DNA from: Streptomyces exfoliatus
GTDB lineage: Bacteria; Actinomycetota; Actinomycetes; Streptomycetales; Streptomycetaceae
Direction: 5' to 3'
NCBI RefSeq assembly: GCF_000725545.1
Contig: NZ_JNZP01000001.1
Coordinates: 496,001-560,000 of the forward strand
DNA length: 64,000 nt
The notes beneath the pieces are model-generated. The model had not been told where the DNA came from. It was given only the letters and a program-made list of their open reading frames with translations, and did not search any database. This document shows positions 53,889 through 64,000 of the stretch, piece by piece (the first letter of the stretch is position 1; each line of letters begins with the position of its first letter). The translations under genes were made by a program, and so were the position numbers.

Positions 53889-54874
53889 CCGCGCACGAGC
53901 AGCAGGACCGGCACGATGAGCAGGACGCGCAGGACCAGCATGACAGGGAAGGCGGAGCAGGAGACGTGAGTACGGGCACGAAGGAGACCCCCGGCGACAA
54001 CGGCGCCGAGGCGGCCATCCCCGAACTGGTGATCATCTCCGGCATGTCCGGAGCGGGCCGGTCCACCGCGGCGAAGTGCCTGGAGGACCTCGGCTGGTTC
54101 GTCGTGGACAACCTCCCGCCCGCGCTGATCCCCACCATGGTGGAACTCGGAGCCCGCTCCCAGGGCAACGTCGCCCGGATCGCCGTCGTCGTGGACGTCC
54201 GCGGCCGGCAGTTCTTCGACAACCTCAGGGAGTCCCTCGCCGACCTGGACGCCAAGCAGGTCACCCGCCGCATCGTCTTCCTGGAGTCGTCCGACGACGC
54301 CCTGGTCCGGCGCTTCGAGTCGGTCCGCAGGCCCCACCCGCTCCAGGGCGACGGGCGGATCACCGACGGCATCGCCGCCGAGCGCGACCTGCTGCGCGAG
54401 CTGCGCGGCGACGCCGACCTGGTGATCGACACCTCCAGCCTCAACGTCCACGAGCTGCGCGCCAAGATGGACGCCCAGTTCGCCGGCGACGAGGAGCCCG
54501 AGCTGCGGGCCACCGTGATGTCCTTCGGCTTCAAATACGGCCTGCCGGTCGACGCCGACCTCGTCGTCGACATGCGCTTCCTGCCGAACCCGCACTGGGT
54601 CCCCGAGCTGCGCCCCTTCACCGGCCTCAACGAGGAGGTGTCGAACTACGTCTACAACCAGCCCGGCGCCAAGGAGTTCCTCGACCGCTACACGGAGCTG
54701 CTCCAGCTGATCGCCGCGGGCTACCGCCGCGAGGGCAAGCGGTACGTGACCATCGCCGTGGGCTGCACCGGCGGCAAGCACCGCTCCGTGGCCACCGCCG
54801 AGCGCCTCGCCGCCCGCATCGCCGCCGAAGGCGTCGAGACCGTGGTCGTCCACCGGGACATGGGGCGCGAGTGA
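53885..54874 (+). CDS. rapZ: RNase adapter RapZ
   Basis: A 329-residue P-loop protein: Walker A G-M-S-G-A-G-R-S near residue 53 and the C-terminal G-C-T-G-G-K-H-R-S. In E. coli RapZ directs RNase E to the sRNA GlmZ according to glucosamine 6-phosphate level; in Gram-positives it is always beside yvcK and whiA, and its RNA partner is unknown. ATG overlaps the uvrC stop (ATGA). The first 45 residues are acidic, His/Gln/Asp-rich and variable; GTG 53966 is an alternative start. Confidence 0.94.
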   Translation: MTAHEQQDRHDEQDAQDQHDREGGAGDVSTGTKETPGDNGAEAAIPELVIISGMSGAGRSTAAKCLEDLGWFVVDNLPPALIPTMVELGARSQGNVARIAVVVDVRGRQFFDNLRESLADLDAKQVTRRIVFLESSDDALVRRFESVRRPHPLQGDGRITDGIAAERDLLRELRGDADLVIDTSSLNVHELRAKMDAQFAGDEEPELRATVMSFGFKYGLPVDADLVVDMRFLPNPHWVPELRPFTGLNEEVSNYVYNQPGAKEFLDRYTELLQLIAAGYRREGKRYVTIAVGCTGGKHRSVATAERLAARIAAEGVETVVVHRDMGRE

Positions 54875-55896
54875 AGCCGTACCGACGGCGCGCCTCCACC
54901 CTCACGGCGCGGCGCACGCTCCGCAGGCGCGGCGCCCAGCCCAAGGTGGTCGCGCTGGGCGGCGGCATGGGCCTCTCGGCCTCCCTCGCCGCCCTCCGCC
55001 GGATCACCGGCGACCTCACCGCCGTCGTCACCGTCGCCGACGACGGCGGCTCCAGCGGCCGGCTCCGGGAGGAGCTGGGCGTGCTGCCCCCGGGAGACCT
55101 CCGCAAGGCGCTCGCCGCGCTCTGCGGCGACGACGACTGGGGCCAGACCTGGGCCAGGGTCATCCAGCACCGTTTCCAGTCCAAGGGCGAGATCAACGGC
55201 CACGCCGTCGGCAACCTGCTGATCGTCGCCCTCTGGGAGCAGCTCGGCGACCCCGTGCAGGCCCTGGACCTGGTGGGCCGGCTGCTCGGCGCCCAGGGCC
55301 GGGTGCTGCCCATGTCCGCCGTACCCCTGGAGCTCCAGGCCCTGGTCAGGGGCCATGACCCGGAGCGGCCGGACGACGTGGACACCGTGTGCGGTCAGGC
55401 GACCGTGGCGCTCACCCCCGGCGAGGTGCAGTCCGTGCACCTCGTGCCGCACGACCCGCCGGCTGTGCCGGAGGCGGTCGAGGCGGTCCTGGACGCGGAC
55501 TGGGTGGTGCTCGGTCCCGGCTCGTGGTTCTCCTCGGTGATCCCGCACCTCCTCGTGCCCGAACTGCTCGACGCCCTGGCCACGACGAAGGCCCGGAAGG
55601 TGCTGTCGCTGAACCTCGCGCCGCAGCCCGGAGAAACCGAGGGCTTCTCCCCGCAGCGTCATTTGGAGGTTTTGGGACGACACGCCCCTAAACTCGCCCT
55701 GGACGTGGTGCTGGCCGACGAGGCCGCCGTGCCCGATCGCGAGTCCCTCTCCGATGCCGCCAAGCGGCTCGGTGCCGCGGTCGAGCTGGCGCCGGTGGCC
55801 GGGCCCGACGGCTCCGCGAAGCATGACCCGGAGCTGTTGGCCGCCGCGTACGACCGTATTTTTCGGATGCATGGAAGGATCGGCCCATGGCGATGA
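54871..55896 (+). CDS. yvcK: UDP-sugar-binding protein YvcK/GlmR
   Basis: A 341-residue protein of the YvcK (CofD-like) family: [12 protein letters not shown] near residue 30, [21 protein letters not shown], and G-H-A-V-G-N-L-L-I. In Bacillus it binds UDP-GlcNAc and controls carbon flow into cell-wall precursors. The GTG start overlaps the rapZ stop by 4 bases, and its end overlaps whiA by 10. Confidence 0.94.
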   Translation: MKPYRRRASTLTARRTLRRRGAQPKVVALGGGMGLSASLAALRRITGDLTAVVTVADDGGSSGRLREELGVLPPGDLRKALAALCGDDDWGQTWARVIQHRFQSKGEINGHAVGNLLIVALWEQLGDPVQALDLVGRLLGAQGRVLPMSAVPLELQALVRGHDPERPDDVDTVCGQATVALTPGEVQSVHLVPHDPPAVPEAVEAVLDADWVVLGPGSWFSSVIPHLLVPELLDALATTKARKVLSLNLAPQPGETEGFSPQRHLEVLGRHAPKLALDVVLADEAAVPDRESLSDAAKRLGAAVELAPVAGPDGSAKHDPELLAAAYDRIFRMHGRIGPWR

Positions 55897-56876
55897 CGGC
55901 AGCGGTGAAGGACGAGATCTCCCGGCTTCCCGTCACCCGGACCTGCTGCAGGAAGGCAGAGGTCTCGTCGATCCTGCGGTTCGCGGGCGGGCTGCACCTG
56001 GTGAGCGGCCGCATCGTGATCGAGGCGGAGCTGGACACGGCGATGGCGGCGCGCCGCCTCAAGCGGGACATCATGGAGATCTTCGGGCACAGCTCGGAGC
56101 TGATCGTGATGGCCCCCGGCGGCCTGCGGCGCGGCTCGCGCTTCGTCGTGCGGGTGGTGGCGGGCGGCGACCAGCTGGCCCGGCAGACGGGTCTCGTGGA
56201 CGGCCGAGGCCGCCCCATCCGGGGCCTCCCCCCGCAGGTGGTCTCCGGCGCGACCTGTGACGCGGAGGCGGCCTGGCGCGGCGCGTTCCTCGCGCACGGC
56301 TCCCTGACCGAGCCCGGCCGGTCCTCCTCCCTGGAGGTCACCTGCCCGGGTCCCGAGGCGGCGCTCGCCCTCGTCGGCGCGGCCCGCCGGCTCTCCATCG
56401 CGGCGAAGGCCCGCGAGGTACGGGGTGTGGACCGGGTCGTCGTCCGTGACGGCGACGCGATCGGCGCCCTCCTCACCCGGCTCGGCGCGCACGAGTCGGT
56501 GCTCGCCTGGGAGGAGCGGCGGATGCGGCGCGAGGTCCGCGCCACGGCCAACCGCCTGGCCAACTTCGACGACGCCAACCTGCGCCGCTCGGCCCGCGCG
56601 GCGGTCGCCGCAGGGGCCCGGGTGCAGCGCGCCCTGGAGATCCTCGGCGAGGAGGTGCCCGAGCACCTCGCCGCGGCCGGCCGGCTCCGCATGGAGCACA
56701 AGCAGGCCTCCCTGGAGGAGCTGGGCGCGCTCGCCGACCCGCCGCTGACGAAGGACGCGGTGGCCGGCCGGATCCGCCGGCTGCTCGCCATGGCCGACAA
56801 GCGGGCGCAGGACCTGGGCATCCCCGGGACCGAGTCCAACCTGACGGAGGAGCTCGACGACAGCCTCGTCGGCTGA
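55887..56876 (+). CDS. whiA: sporulation regulator WhiA
   Basis: A 329-residue DNA-binding regulator that with WhiB turns on sporulation septation genes in Streptomyces. The N-terminal part (about 1-220) has the LAGLIDADG homing-nuclease fold ([16 protein letters not shown]) without catalytic acids; the C-terminal part (about 235-315) is a helix-turn-helix ([18 protein letters not shown]). ATG 55887 with GGAAGGA 9 bases upstream. Overlaps yvcK, so expression is tied to the operon unless an internal promoter exists. Confidence 0.97.
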   Translation: MAMTAAVKDEISRLPVTRTCCRKAEVSSILRFAGGLHLVSGRIVIEAELDTAMAARRLKRDIMEIFGHSSELIVMAPGGLRRGSRFVVRVVAGGDQLARQTGLVDGRGRPIRGLPPQVVSGATCDAEAAWRGAFLAHGSLTEPGRSSSLEVTCPGPEAALALVGAARRLSIAAKAREVRGVDRVVVRDGDAIGALLTRLGAHESVLAWEERRMRREVRATANRLANFDDANLRRSARAAVAAGARVQRALEILGEEVPEHLAAAGRLRMEHKQASLEELGALADPPLTKDAVAGRIRRLLAMADKRAQDLGIPGTESNLTEELDDSLVG

Positions 56877-56909
56877 GCCGTTCCGCCCCGAACGGAACCT
56901 CGAACTCCG

Positions 56910-56946
56910 AGCTGCCGGTGCCCTTCTGAGGCACCGGCAGCTTTTT
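56910..56946 (+). terminator. rho-independent terminator after whiA
   Basis: A perfect 13-bp stem (AGCTGCCGGTGCC with its complement), 7-base loop and a run of Ts at the 3' side. This is the most classical terminator in the window. Confidence 0.9.
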
Positions 56947-57038
56947 CGTACCGCCGCGAGGCACCCTTGACAGGCCCATGGGTGCCCATGAGCCTGGCGT
57001 CTGTTCACCTTCGGGGCAGACAACAGCAAGGGGGGCTC

Positions 57039-59990
57039 ATGAGACGCAGAGCGAGATCGATCCTCGCCGCGGCTTCACTGCTGATCGCGGGCATGGCGGC
57101 GGCACCCGTCGCCGGAGCGCAGCCCGACGACCGGGACGGCGGCGACGCCTTCTCCGTATGGCGTGCCGAAGTCACCAAGGAGCAGGTCCCGCTGCTCCTG
57201 GAAGCCGGTGCGGACGCCCACGAGATGACCGAACAGGTCCCCGACAAGGGTTCCGCGACGGTCGAGCTCTTCCTCACCGGCCGGCAGGCCGGACACCTGC
57301 GCGGCCAGGGCGTCGAACTCGCCCGGCACAGCCTGACCGCCCAGGCCGAGCGGCGGGTGGCCGCCGCGGGAGACGGGGTCTTCCGCCCGTACAGCGGCCC
57401 GGGCGGGCTCGAGCAGGAGATCCGGGACACCGCCCGGGCCAACCCCGGCATCACCAAGGTCGTCTCCATCGGCAAGAGCCTCAAGGGCCAGGACATCCTC
57501 GCCGTCAAGGTCAGCAAGGGCGCCCAGCGGGTCAAGGACGGCACCAAGCCCGCCACGCTGTACCTGTCCAACCAGCACGCACGCGAGTGGATCACCCCGG
57601 AGATGACCCGGCGGCTGCTCCACCACTACCTCGACGGCTACGGCAAGGACGAGCGGATCACCCGGATCGTCGACACCACCGAGCTGTGGTTCGTGCTCTC
57701 CGCCAACCCGGACGGCTACGACTTCACGCACGCCGCCCCCGCGAACCGTCAGTGGCGCAAGAACCTCCGCGACAACGACGGCGACGGGAAGATCGCCCCC
57801 GGCGACGGCGTCGACCTCAACCGCAACTTCGCCTACAAGTGGGGCTACGACAACGAGGGTTCGTCGCCCGACCCGGCCGACGAGACCTTCCGCGGCACGG
57901 GCCCCATGTCGGAGCCCGAGACCAAGGCCCTCGACGCCTTCCAGAAGCGGATCGGCTTCGCGTACGGCATCAACTACCACTCGGCCGCCCAGCTCATCCT
58001 GTACGGCGTCGGCTGGCAGGTCGCCACGGACACCCCCGACGACGTGGCCCTCAAGGCCCTCGCCGGCACCCCGCAGAACCCGGCGGTGCCCGGTTACCGG
58101 CCGCAGGTCTCCTCGGAGCTCTACATCACCAACGGCGAGGCGGACGGACACGCCGCCAACGTCAACGGGATGCAGATGTTCACCCCGGAGATGTCGACCT
58201 GCGCCACCGCCTCCCGGGTCGACCCGAACGACGCCTGGAACCCGGCCGACTGCGCGTCCGTCTTCACCTTCCCGGACGACGAGAAGCTGATCCAGGCCGA
58301 GTTCGCCAAGAACATCCCCTTCGCGCTCGCCGTCGCCGAGACCGCCGCCCACCCGGACCGGCCCGTCTCCCCGGTCGGCATCGACGCCCCCGACTTCACC
58401 CCGAAGACCTTCACCACCTCCTACGCCCGCGGCGAGGAGCAGGAGGTCGCCGTCACCGCCCGCAAGTCCCTGCGCGGCAAGACCCTGAAGTACCGGATCA
58501 ACGGCGGCCGCACCCACAGCGAGGAGCTCGACGCCTGGAAGGGCGGCGAGACCTTCGGCGGCGAGGACAACCTCTACTTCGACGAGTACCGCGCCGAGGT
58601 CGAGGGCGCCAGGACCGGCGACTCCGTCGAGGTCTGGTTCACCGCCCGCACCCGCGAGGGCCGGACCACCGCCTCCGCCCCCTTCACCTACAAGGTGGCC
58701 GAGCGCCCCCGCGGCGACGTGCTCGTCCTCGCGGAGGAGGGCGGCACCACCGCCGCCCGGCACACCGCCGCGTACGTGAAGGCGCTCGCCGACAACGGCC
58801 GCAGGGCCGCCGTCTGGGACGTCGCCACACAGGGCACCCCCGACGCCCTCGGCATCCTGTCCCACTTCCGTACGGTCGTCTGGTACACCGGCGCCGAGGC
58901 GCCCTCCGGCACCACCCAGCTCGCCGTGCGGGCCTACCTCAACGAGGGCGGCAAGCTGATCAACGCCGGTGAGAAGTCCGGCGGCCTGACCCGGATCGGC
59001 CGGGCCGAGTCCAACGACTTCGCCCAGTACTACCTCGGCGCCTACCACCGCGCGGGCCTCAAGAACCCCCCGGCCTTCGCGGGCACCGGAGCCCTCGCGG
59101 GCGCCGGCGCGAGCCTCGCCGGCGCCGCCGACAACCCGCTCGACCACGCCGGCGCGTACACCGTCACCTCGGACACGCTGCCGCCCGGGGAGTTCCCGCA
59201 GTTCGCGAGCAGCGCCTCGGCCGGTGACTACCCGGGCATCCGCATGCCCTTCGAGCCCGCCGAGGGCACGTCCTTCGCCGCCGTCAAGCACGCCGACAAC
59301 ACCTGGGCGCGGCTCAGCAGGACCGTCGACCTCACCGGCGTCGCGGCCGGCGCCGCCCCGCGCCTGGACTTCCAGGTCAGCTACGACACCGAGCCCGGTT
59401 ACGACAACCTCGTCGTCGAGGCCCACACCGTCGGCCAGGACGACTGGACGACCCTGCCCGACAGCAACGGCGGCACCTCCGCCGAGCCCCCGGCCGACTG
59501 CGGCGAGGGCTACTACGTCCGTGGCCACCCCTTCCTCGCCCACTACCTCACCGTCGGCGAGGACGGCTGCGCGGCGACCGGCACCACCGGCTCCTGGAAC
59601 GCCTTCACCGGCCCCTCCAACGGCTGGCGGCAGGCCTCCGTCGACCTGAGCGCCTGGGCGGGCAAGCAGGTCGAGCTGTCGATCTCGTACGTCTCCGACC
59701 CCGGTACGGGCGAGATGGGCGCGTTCGTCGACGACACCCGCCTCGTCACCGGGACCACCACGGAGGCGGAGGGCTTCGAGACCGCCCTCGGCGCGTGGAC
59801 CGTACCGGGCGCTCCGGACGGCAGCCCCGGCAACGGCGCCGACTGGACGCGCTCCGCGGCGCTCTTCCACTCGCAGGCCGCCGTCACCACCCGTGACACC
59901 GTCCTCCTCGGCTACGGCCTGGAGCACGTGCCCGGTGCGGCGGACCGGGCACGACTCGTCCGCAGCGCCCTCGGGGTGCTCCGCCGCTGA
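57039..59990 (+). CDS. secreted M14 zinc carboxypeptidase, multidomain
   Basis: A 983-residue exported protein. Signal peptide 1-28; a propeptide-like region to about 115; M14 carboxypeptidase domain (about 118-440) with zinc ligands H-A-R-E and the His in N-Y-H-S, substrate residues N-P-D-G-Y-D and D-L-N-R-N-F, and catalytic Glu in P-E-M-S-T. The C-terminal 500 residues hold beta-rich modules, including a ThuA/GATase-like stretch (about 565-690) and jelly-roll-like segments similar to those of immune inhibitor A proteases. ATG 57039 follows AAGGGGGG. A TTGACA at 56967 may be its -35. Extracellular protein breakdown is its likely role. Confidence 0.93.
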   Translation: MRRRARSILAAASLLIAGMAAAPVAGAQPDDRDGGDAFSVWRAEVTKEQVPLLLEAGADAHEMTEQVPDKGSATVELFLTGRQAGHLRGQGVELARHSLTAQAERRVAAAGDGVFRPYSGPGGLEQEIRDTARANPGITKVVSIGKSLKGQDILAVKVSKGAQRVKDGTKPATLYLSNQHAREWITPEMTRRLLHHYLDGYGKDERITRIVDTTELWFVLSANPDGYDFTHAAPANRQWRKNLRDNDGDGKIAPGDGVDLNRNFAYKWGYDNEGSSPDPADETFRGTGPMSEPETKALDAFQKRIGFAYGINYHSAAQLILYGVGWQVATDTPDDVALKALAGTPQNPAVPGYRPQVSSELYITNGEADGHAANVNGMQMFTPEMSTCATASRVDPNDAWNPADCASVFTFPDDEKLIQAEFAKNIPFALAVAETAAHPDRPVSPVGIDAPDFTPKTFTTSYARGEEQEVAVTARKSLRGKTLKYRINGGRTHSEELDAWKGGETFGGEDNLYFDEYRAEVEGARTGDSVEVWFTARTREGRTTASAPFTYKVAERPRGDVLVLAEEGGTTAARHTAAYVKALADNGRRAAVWDVATQGTPDALGILSHFRTVVWYTGAEAPSGTTQLAVRAYLNEGGKLINAGEKSGGLTRIGRAESNDFAQYYLGAYHRAGLKNPPAFAGTGALAGAGASLAGAADNPLDHAGAYTVTSDTLPPGEFPQFASSASAGDYPGIRMPFEPAEGTSFAAVKHADNTWARLSRTVDLTGVAAGAAPRLDFQVSYDTEPGYDNLVVEAHTVGQDDWTTLPDSNGGTSAEPPADCGEGYYVRGHPFLAHYLTVGEDGCAATGTTGSWNAFTGPSNGWRQASVDLSAWAGKQVELSISYVSDPGTGEMGAFVDDTRLVTGTTTEAEGFETALGAWTVPGAPDGSPGNGADWTRSAALFHSQAAVTTRDTVLLGYGLEHVPGAADRARLVRSALGVLRR

Positions 59991-60017
59991 CGGAGAGTAG
60001 TCGGGACAAAGGTCCCA

Positions 60018-60053
60018 CGACGGCCCGTACCCGCCGGTAGGTACGGGCCGTCG
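60018..60053 (+). terminator. terminator after carboxypeptidase gene
   Basis: A perfect 14-bp stem (CGACGGCCCGTACC with its complement) and 8-base loop, 28 bases past the stop. Confidence 0.8.
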
Positions 60054-60193
60054 GCCCCCCACCCTCACTTTCCGGGCTCGTCCGGATGCGCTGGATGTCA
60101 CTCCCGGCTCCCTGGAGAGGTAGGGTCGTAAGCGGTCGGGGACATCCCTAAAAACAAAAATCTCGCCGGCGTCGAGCACACCGGCGTACCTAA

Positions 60194-61219
<1,026 letters not shown>

Positions 61220-61245
61220 GCTTCAGGGCGGGCTTTCGATGTGAG

Positions 61246-61285
61246 CAGGGCTCGGGCAGCGCAACGCCGCGCTGTACGAGCCCTG
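61246..61285 (+). terminator. hairpin between gap and pgk (attenuator or processing site)
   Basis: CAGGGCTCG pairs with CGAGCCCTG around an inner CAGCGC/GCGCTG stem, followed by TTTGTGT. It could reduce read-through so that gap is made in excess of pgk-tpiA, or mark an RNA end. Confidence 0.6.
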
Positions 61286-61323
61286 TTTGTGTGCTCCACC
61301 GCGTACCAAGGAGTCTGTGACAG

Positions 61324-62535
61324 ATGAAGACGATCGACGAGCTTCTCGCCGAAGGCGTCTCCGGCAAGCGGGTGTTCGTCCGCGCCGACCTCAACGTGCC
61401 GCTCGACGGCACCACCATCACCGACGACGGCCGCATCCGCGCCGTCGTCCCCACGGTCAAGGCGCTCGCCGACGCGGGCGCCCGCGTCGTGGTCGCCTCA
61501 CACCTGGGCCGCCCGAAGGGCGCCCCGGACCCGGCGTTCTCGCTCGCACCGGCCGCCGCCCGCCTCGGCGAGCTGCTCGGCGCCGAGGTGGCCTTCGCGA
61601 CGGACACGGTCGGCGACTCCGCCACCGCCACCGTCGCCGGCCTCTCCGACGGCCAGGTCGCCGTGATCGAGAACCTCCGGTTCAACGCCGGCGAGACCTC
61701 GAAGGACGACGCCGAGCGCGGCGCCTTCGCGGACCGTCTTGCCACCCTCGCCGACGTCTACGTCGGCGACGGCTTCGGCGCCGTGCACCGCAAGCACGCC
61801 TCGGTCTTCGACCTCCCGGCGCGCCTCCCGCACGCCGCCGGCTACCTCATCGCCACCGAGGTCGGCGTCCTGAAGAAGCTCACGGACGACGTCCAGCGGC
61901 CCTACGTGGTCGCGCTCGGCGGCGCCAAGGTCTCCGACAAGCTCGGGGTCATCGACCACCTCCTGGAGAAGGCCGACCGCATCCTCATCGGCGGCGGCAT
62001 GGCGTACACCTTCCTCAAGGCCCAGGGCCACGAGGTCGGCATCTCGCTGCTCCAGGAGGACCAGATCCCGGCGGTCCTGGACTACTTGAAGCGGGCCAAG
62101 GAGCGCGGCGTGGAGTTCGTGCTCCCCGTCGACGTCCTGGTCTCGTCCGAGTTCCCTGACCTGAAGACCAAGGCCCCGGCCCACCCCACCACGGTCGCCG
62201 CGGACGCCATCCCGGCGGACGAGGAGGGCCTGGACATCGGTCCGGAGACCCGTAAGCTCTACGCCTCGAAGCTCGCCGACGCCGGCACCGTCTTCTGGAA
62301 CGGTCCGATGGGCGTCTTCGAGCACCCCGCCTACGCCGAGGGCACCAAGGCCGTCGCCCAGGCGCTCCTCGACTCCCCGGCCTTCACCGTGGTGGGCGGT
62401 GGCGACTCCGCCGCCGCCGTCCGCATCCTGGGCTTCGACGAGACGAAGTTCGGCCACATCTCTACCGGCGGCGGCGCCTCCCTCGAGTACCTCGAGGGCA
62501 AGCAGCTCCCCGGCCTCGTCGCACTGGAGGACTGA
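61324..62535 (+). CDS. pgk: phosphoglycerate kinase
   Basis: A 403-residue glycolytic kinase, ATP-forming transfer from 1,3-bisphosphoglycerate. Signature [12 protein letters not shown] near residue 18, S-H-L-G-R-P-K-G, the hinge [11 protein letters not shown], and the nucleotide loop G-G-G-D-S-A-A-A near 360. AAGGAG lies ahead of ATG 61324. The stop is 7 bases before tpiA. Confidence 0.98.
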   Translation: MKTIDELLAEGVSGKRVFVRADLNVPLDGTTITDDGRIRAVVPTVKALADAGARVVVASHLGRPKGAPDPAFSLAPAAARLGELLGAEVAFATDTVGDSATATVAGLSDGQVAVIENLRFNAGETSKDDAERGAFADRLATLADVYVGDGFGAVHRKHASVFDLPARLPHAAGYLIATEVGVLKKLTDDVQRPYVVALGGAKVSDKLGVIDHLLEKADRILIGGGMAYTFLKAQGHEVGISLLQEDQIPAVLDYLKRAKERGVEFVLPVDVLVSSEFPDLKTKAPAHPTTVAADAIPADEEGLDIGPETRKLYASKLADAGTVFWNGPMGVFEHPAYAEGTKAVAQALLDSPAFTVVGGGDSAAAVRILGFDETKFGHISTGGGASLEYLEGKQLPGLVALED

Positions 62536-62542
62536 CCCACAC

Positions 62543-63319
62543 ATGAGCACCCGCACCCCGCTGATGGCGGGCAACTGGAAGATGAACCTCAACCACCTCG
62601 AGGCCATCGCCCACGTCCAGAAGCTCGCCTTCGCCCTGACCGACAAGGACTACGACGCCTGTGAGGTCGCGGTCCTGGTCCCCTTCACCGACCTGCGGTC
62701 CGTACAGACCCTGGTCGACGGCGACAAGCTGAAGATCAAGTACGGCGCCCAGGACCTCTCGGCGCACGACTCCGGTGCCTACACCGGTGAGATCTCGGGC
62801 TCGATGCTGGCCAAGTTCAAGTGCGCCTACGTGGCCGTCGGCCACTCCGAGCGCCGCCAGTACCACGCCGAGAACGACGAGGTCTGCAACGCCAAGGTGA
62901 AGGCCGCCTTCAAGCACGGCGTGACCCCGATCCTCTGCGTCGGCGAGGGCCTGGACATCCGCAAGGCCGGACAGCAGGTCGAGTACACCCTCGCCCAGCT
63001 CGACGGCGGTCTGAAGGACGTCCCGGCCGAGCAGGCCGAGACCATCGTGATCGCGTACGAGCCGGTGTGGGCCATCGGCACCGGCGAGGTCGCCACCCCC
63101 GAGGACGCGCAGGAGGTCTGCGGCGCGATCCGCGGGCGCCTCGCGGAGCTGTACTCGCAGGAGCTGGCCGACAAGGTCCGCATCCAGTACGGCGGCTCGG
63201 TCAAGGCCGGCAACGTGGCCGCGATCATGGCGCAGCCGGACGTCGACGGCGCCCTGGTGGGCGGCGCGGCGCTGGACGCCGACGAGTTCGTCAAGATCGT
63301 GCGCTTCCGCGACCAGTGA
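62543..63319 (+). CDS. tpiA: triosephosphate isomerase
   Basis: A 258-residue TIM barrel that interconverts dihydroxyacetone phosphate and glyceraldehyde 3-phosphate. N-W-K-M-N at residues 11-15 (substrate Lys), catalytic His in G-H-S-E-R-R, catalytic Glu in [11 protein letters not shown], phosphate loop Y-G-G-S-V and G-A-L-V-G-G-A-A-L. The ribosome-binding site GGAGG overlaps the end of pgk. Confidence 0.98.
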   Translation: MSTRTPLMAGNWKMNLNHLEAIAHVQKLAFALTDKDYDACEVAVLVPFTDLRSVQTLVDGDKLKIKYGAQDLSAHDSGAYTGEISGSMLAKFKCAYVAVGHSERRQYHAENDEVCNAKVKAAFKHGVTPILCVGEGLDIRKAGQQVEYTLAQLDGGLKDVPAEQAETIVIAYEPVWAIGTGEVATPEDAQEVCGAIRGRLAELYSQELADKVRIQYGGSVKAGNVAAIMAQPDVDGALVGGAALDADEFVKIVRFRDQ

Positions 63320-63351
63320 GTATGCGGTAGCGGAGTTACGTCGTACCCTAG

Positions 63352-63379
63352 CGGGGGTCGGGCAGGTGCCCGGCCCCCG
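63352..63379 (+). terminator. hairpin terminator after tpiA
   Basis: A 12-bp GC stem with one G-T wobble and a 4-base loop, 33 bases past the tpiA stop. A TATAAG (63383) right after it could be a -10 for secG. Confidence 0.65.
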
Positions 63380-63410
63380 TCCGTATAAGTCCGAGGAAGT
63401 TGGTCCAGCC

Positions 63411-63647
63411 GTGGTTATGGGGTTCTCGATCGCCCTGCTCGTCTTCAGCGGGCTGCTGATGCTGCTCGTACTGATGCACAAGGGAAAGGGCGGCGGTCTC
63501 TCCGACATGTTCGGTGGCGGCATGCAGTCGTCCGTCGGTGGCTCCTCGGTCGCCGAGCGCAACCTGGACCGGATCACCGTCGTGGTCGGTCTGCTCTGGT
63601 TCGCCTGCATTGTGGTACTTGGTCTCCTGATGAAGTTGGACGGGTAA
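63411..63647 (+). CDS. secG: preprotein translocase subunit SecG
   Basis: A 78-residue membrane subunit of the SecYEG channel. Two hydrophobic segments (about 4-21 and 54-72) flank the conserved H-K-G-K-G-G-G-L-S-D-M-F-G-G-G loop and S-S-V-A-E-R-N-L-D-R-I-T. GTG 63411 is preferred over ATG 63417 because it is nearer GAGGAAG. The gap-pgk-tpiA-secG order is widely conserved in actinobacteria. Confidence 0.95.
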   Translation: MVMGFSIALLVFSGLLMLLVLMHKGKGGGLSDMFGGGMQSSVGGSSVAERNLDRITVVVGLLWFACIVVLGLLMKLDG

Positions 63648-63656
63648 CTCCGAACA

Positions 63657-63685
63657 CTGGACGCGCGTTGGGCCTTACGTAGACT
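63657..63685 (+). promoter_or_regulatory. promoter of RbpA-family gene
   Basis: CTGGAC, a 17-base spacer and TAGACT form a vegetative-type promoter 39 bases before the start. No sigma-R type GGAAT/GTT pair is seen. Confidence 0.45.
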
Positions 63686-63724
63686 GGGGCATCTTCGAGC
63701 ACCATCACGCAGGGAGTTACGACC

Positions 63725-64000
63725 GTGGCAAGTGGCAACGCGATCCGGGGAAGCCGGGTCGGAGCGGGGCCGATGGGCGAGGCCGAGCGGGGCGAATCGG
63801 CGCCGCGCGCCCGCATCTCCTTCTGGTGCTCGAACGGGCACGAGACGCAGCCGAGCTTCGCCAGCGACGCGGCGATCCCGGAGACCTGGGACTGCCCTCG
63901 CTGCGGCTTCCCGGCAGGTCAGGACCGGGACAACCCGCCGGACCCGCCGCGCACGGAGCCGTACAAGACCCACCTCGCGTACGTGCGTGAACGACGCAGC
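63725..64000 (+). CDS. RbpA-family RNA polymerase-binding protein (3' truncated by window edge)
   Basis: The first 92 residues are visible. The N-terminal N-A-I-R-G-S-R and the zinc module C-S-N-G-H ... C-P-R-C-G match RbpA, which binds the principal sigma factor and RNA polymerase and helps open promoters. The body differs from the classical S. coelicolor RbpA that I recall (start A-L-R-G-T-R-L), so this may be the second copy of the family kept in streptomycetes next to secG. AGGGAG precedes GTG 63725 at 8 bases. The sigma-binding C-terminal domain is cut off by the window. Confidence 0.88.
   Translation, partial: MASGNAIRGSRVGAGPMGEAERGESAPRARISFWCSNGHETQPSFASDAAIPETWDCPRCGFPAGQDRDNPPDPPRTEPYKTHLAYVRERRS

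Noticed and set aside
63648..63724. Sigma-R (thiol stress) promoter for the RbpA-family gene
   Set aside because: No GGAAT-N18/19-GTT pair is present; CTGGAC-17-TAGACT explains expression better.

Overview
This is a high-GC actinobacterial chromosome segment, almost certainly Streptomyces: it carries a long chaplin with a sortase signal, whiA, an RbpA-family protein, many GTG starts, strong third-position GC, and the familiar core order uvrB ... uvrA ... uvrC-rapZ-yvcK-whiA ... gap-pgk-tpiA-secG. I see no insertion sequence, prophage, CRISPR array, tRNA or rRNA. It reads as core and conserved-lineage chromosome, with 56 genes including two cut by the window edges.

Layout. 1-10163: 3' end of polA, exported serine hydrolase, DUF4184 membrane protein, lytic transglycosylase with Ig-like repeats, a 46-residue membrane peptide paired with a DUF3068 protein, HrpB helicase, methyltransferase. 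10164-16088: rpsA with a long leader, secreted beta-helix protein, PAC2 protein, coaE, TPR protein, small membrane and lipoproteins. 16251-25860: SNF2 helicase plus SWIM protein, long chaplin, DUF2293 protein, AlaA-type aminotransferase, HxlR and MerR regulators, SDR. 25861-34399: nucleoside-kinase-like protein, psuG-psuK, cupin, a discoidin/phosphoesterase-MFS-propeller operon, MFS exporter. 34528-45392: ogt, MHYT sensor, uvrB, TerD, a TerD/FtsK-like fusion, a manganese-riboswitch-controlled TerC, MHS transporter, MBL hydrolase, mycothiol-type enzyme. 45591-64000: uvrA, Rieske protein, XRE regulator, papain-like protease pair, uvrC-rapZ-yvcK-whiA, M14 carboxypeptidase, glycolytic genes, secG, RbpA-family protein.

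Two regulatory signals stand out. First, a promoter shape described in mycobacteria for the RecA/LexA-independent (PafBC) DNA-damage response, TTGTCRGTG-N8-TAnnnT, recurs here: exact at ogt, one mismatch at uvrB, uvrC and the MBL hydrolase beside uvrA, and two mismatches at terD and at the SNF2-SWIM pair. All keep the 8-base spacer and the TAnnnT -10; the four best lie 6-7 bases before the start codon, implying leaderless mRNAs. The window therefore holds what looks like a DNA-damage regulon. Second, the TerC gene follows a yybP-ykoY (Mn2+) riboswitch whose closing-stem 3' strand is complementary over 8 bases to the terC ribosome-binding site, which suggests a translational ON switch.

Pathway logic: UvrA, UvrB and UvrC (nucleotide excision repair), Ogt and PolA give a repair theme; gap, pgk and tpiA give lower glycolysis; rapZ-yvcK-whiA link cell-wall metabolism and sporulation; the transglycosylase, chaplin, carboxypeptidase, beta-helix protein and phosphoesterase serve the cell surface and outside. 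Function calls rest on reading motifs and recalled families, with no database search.
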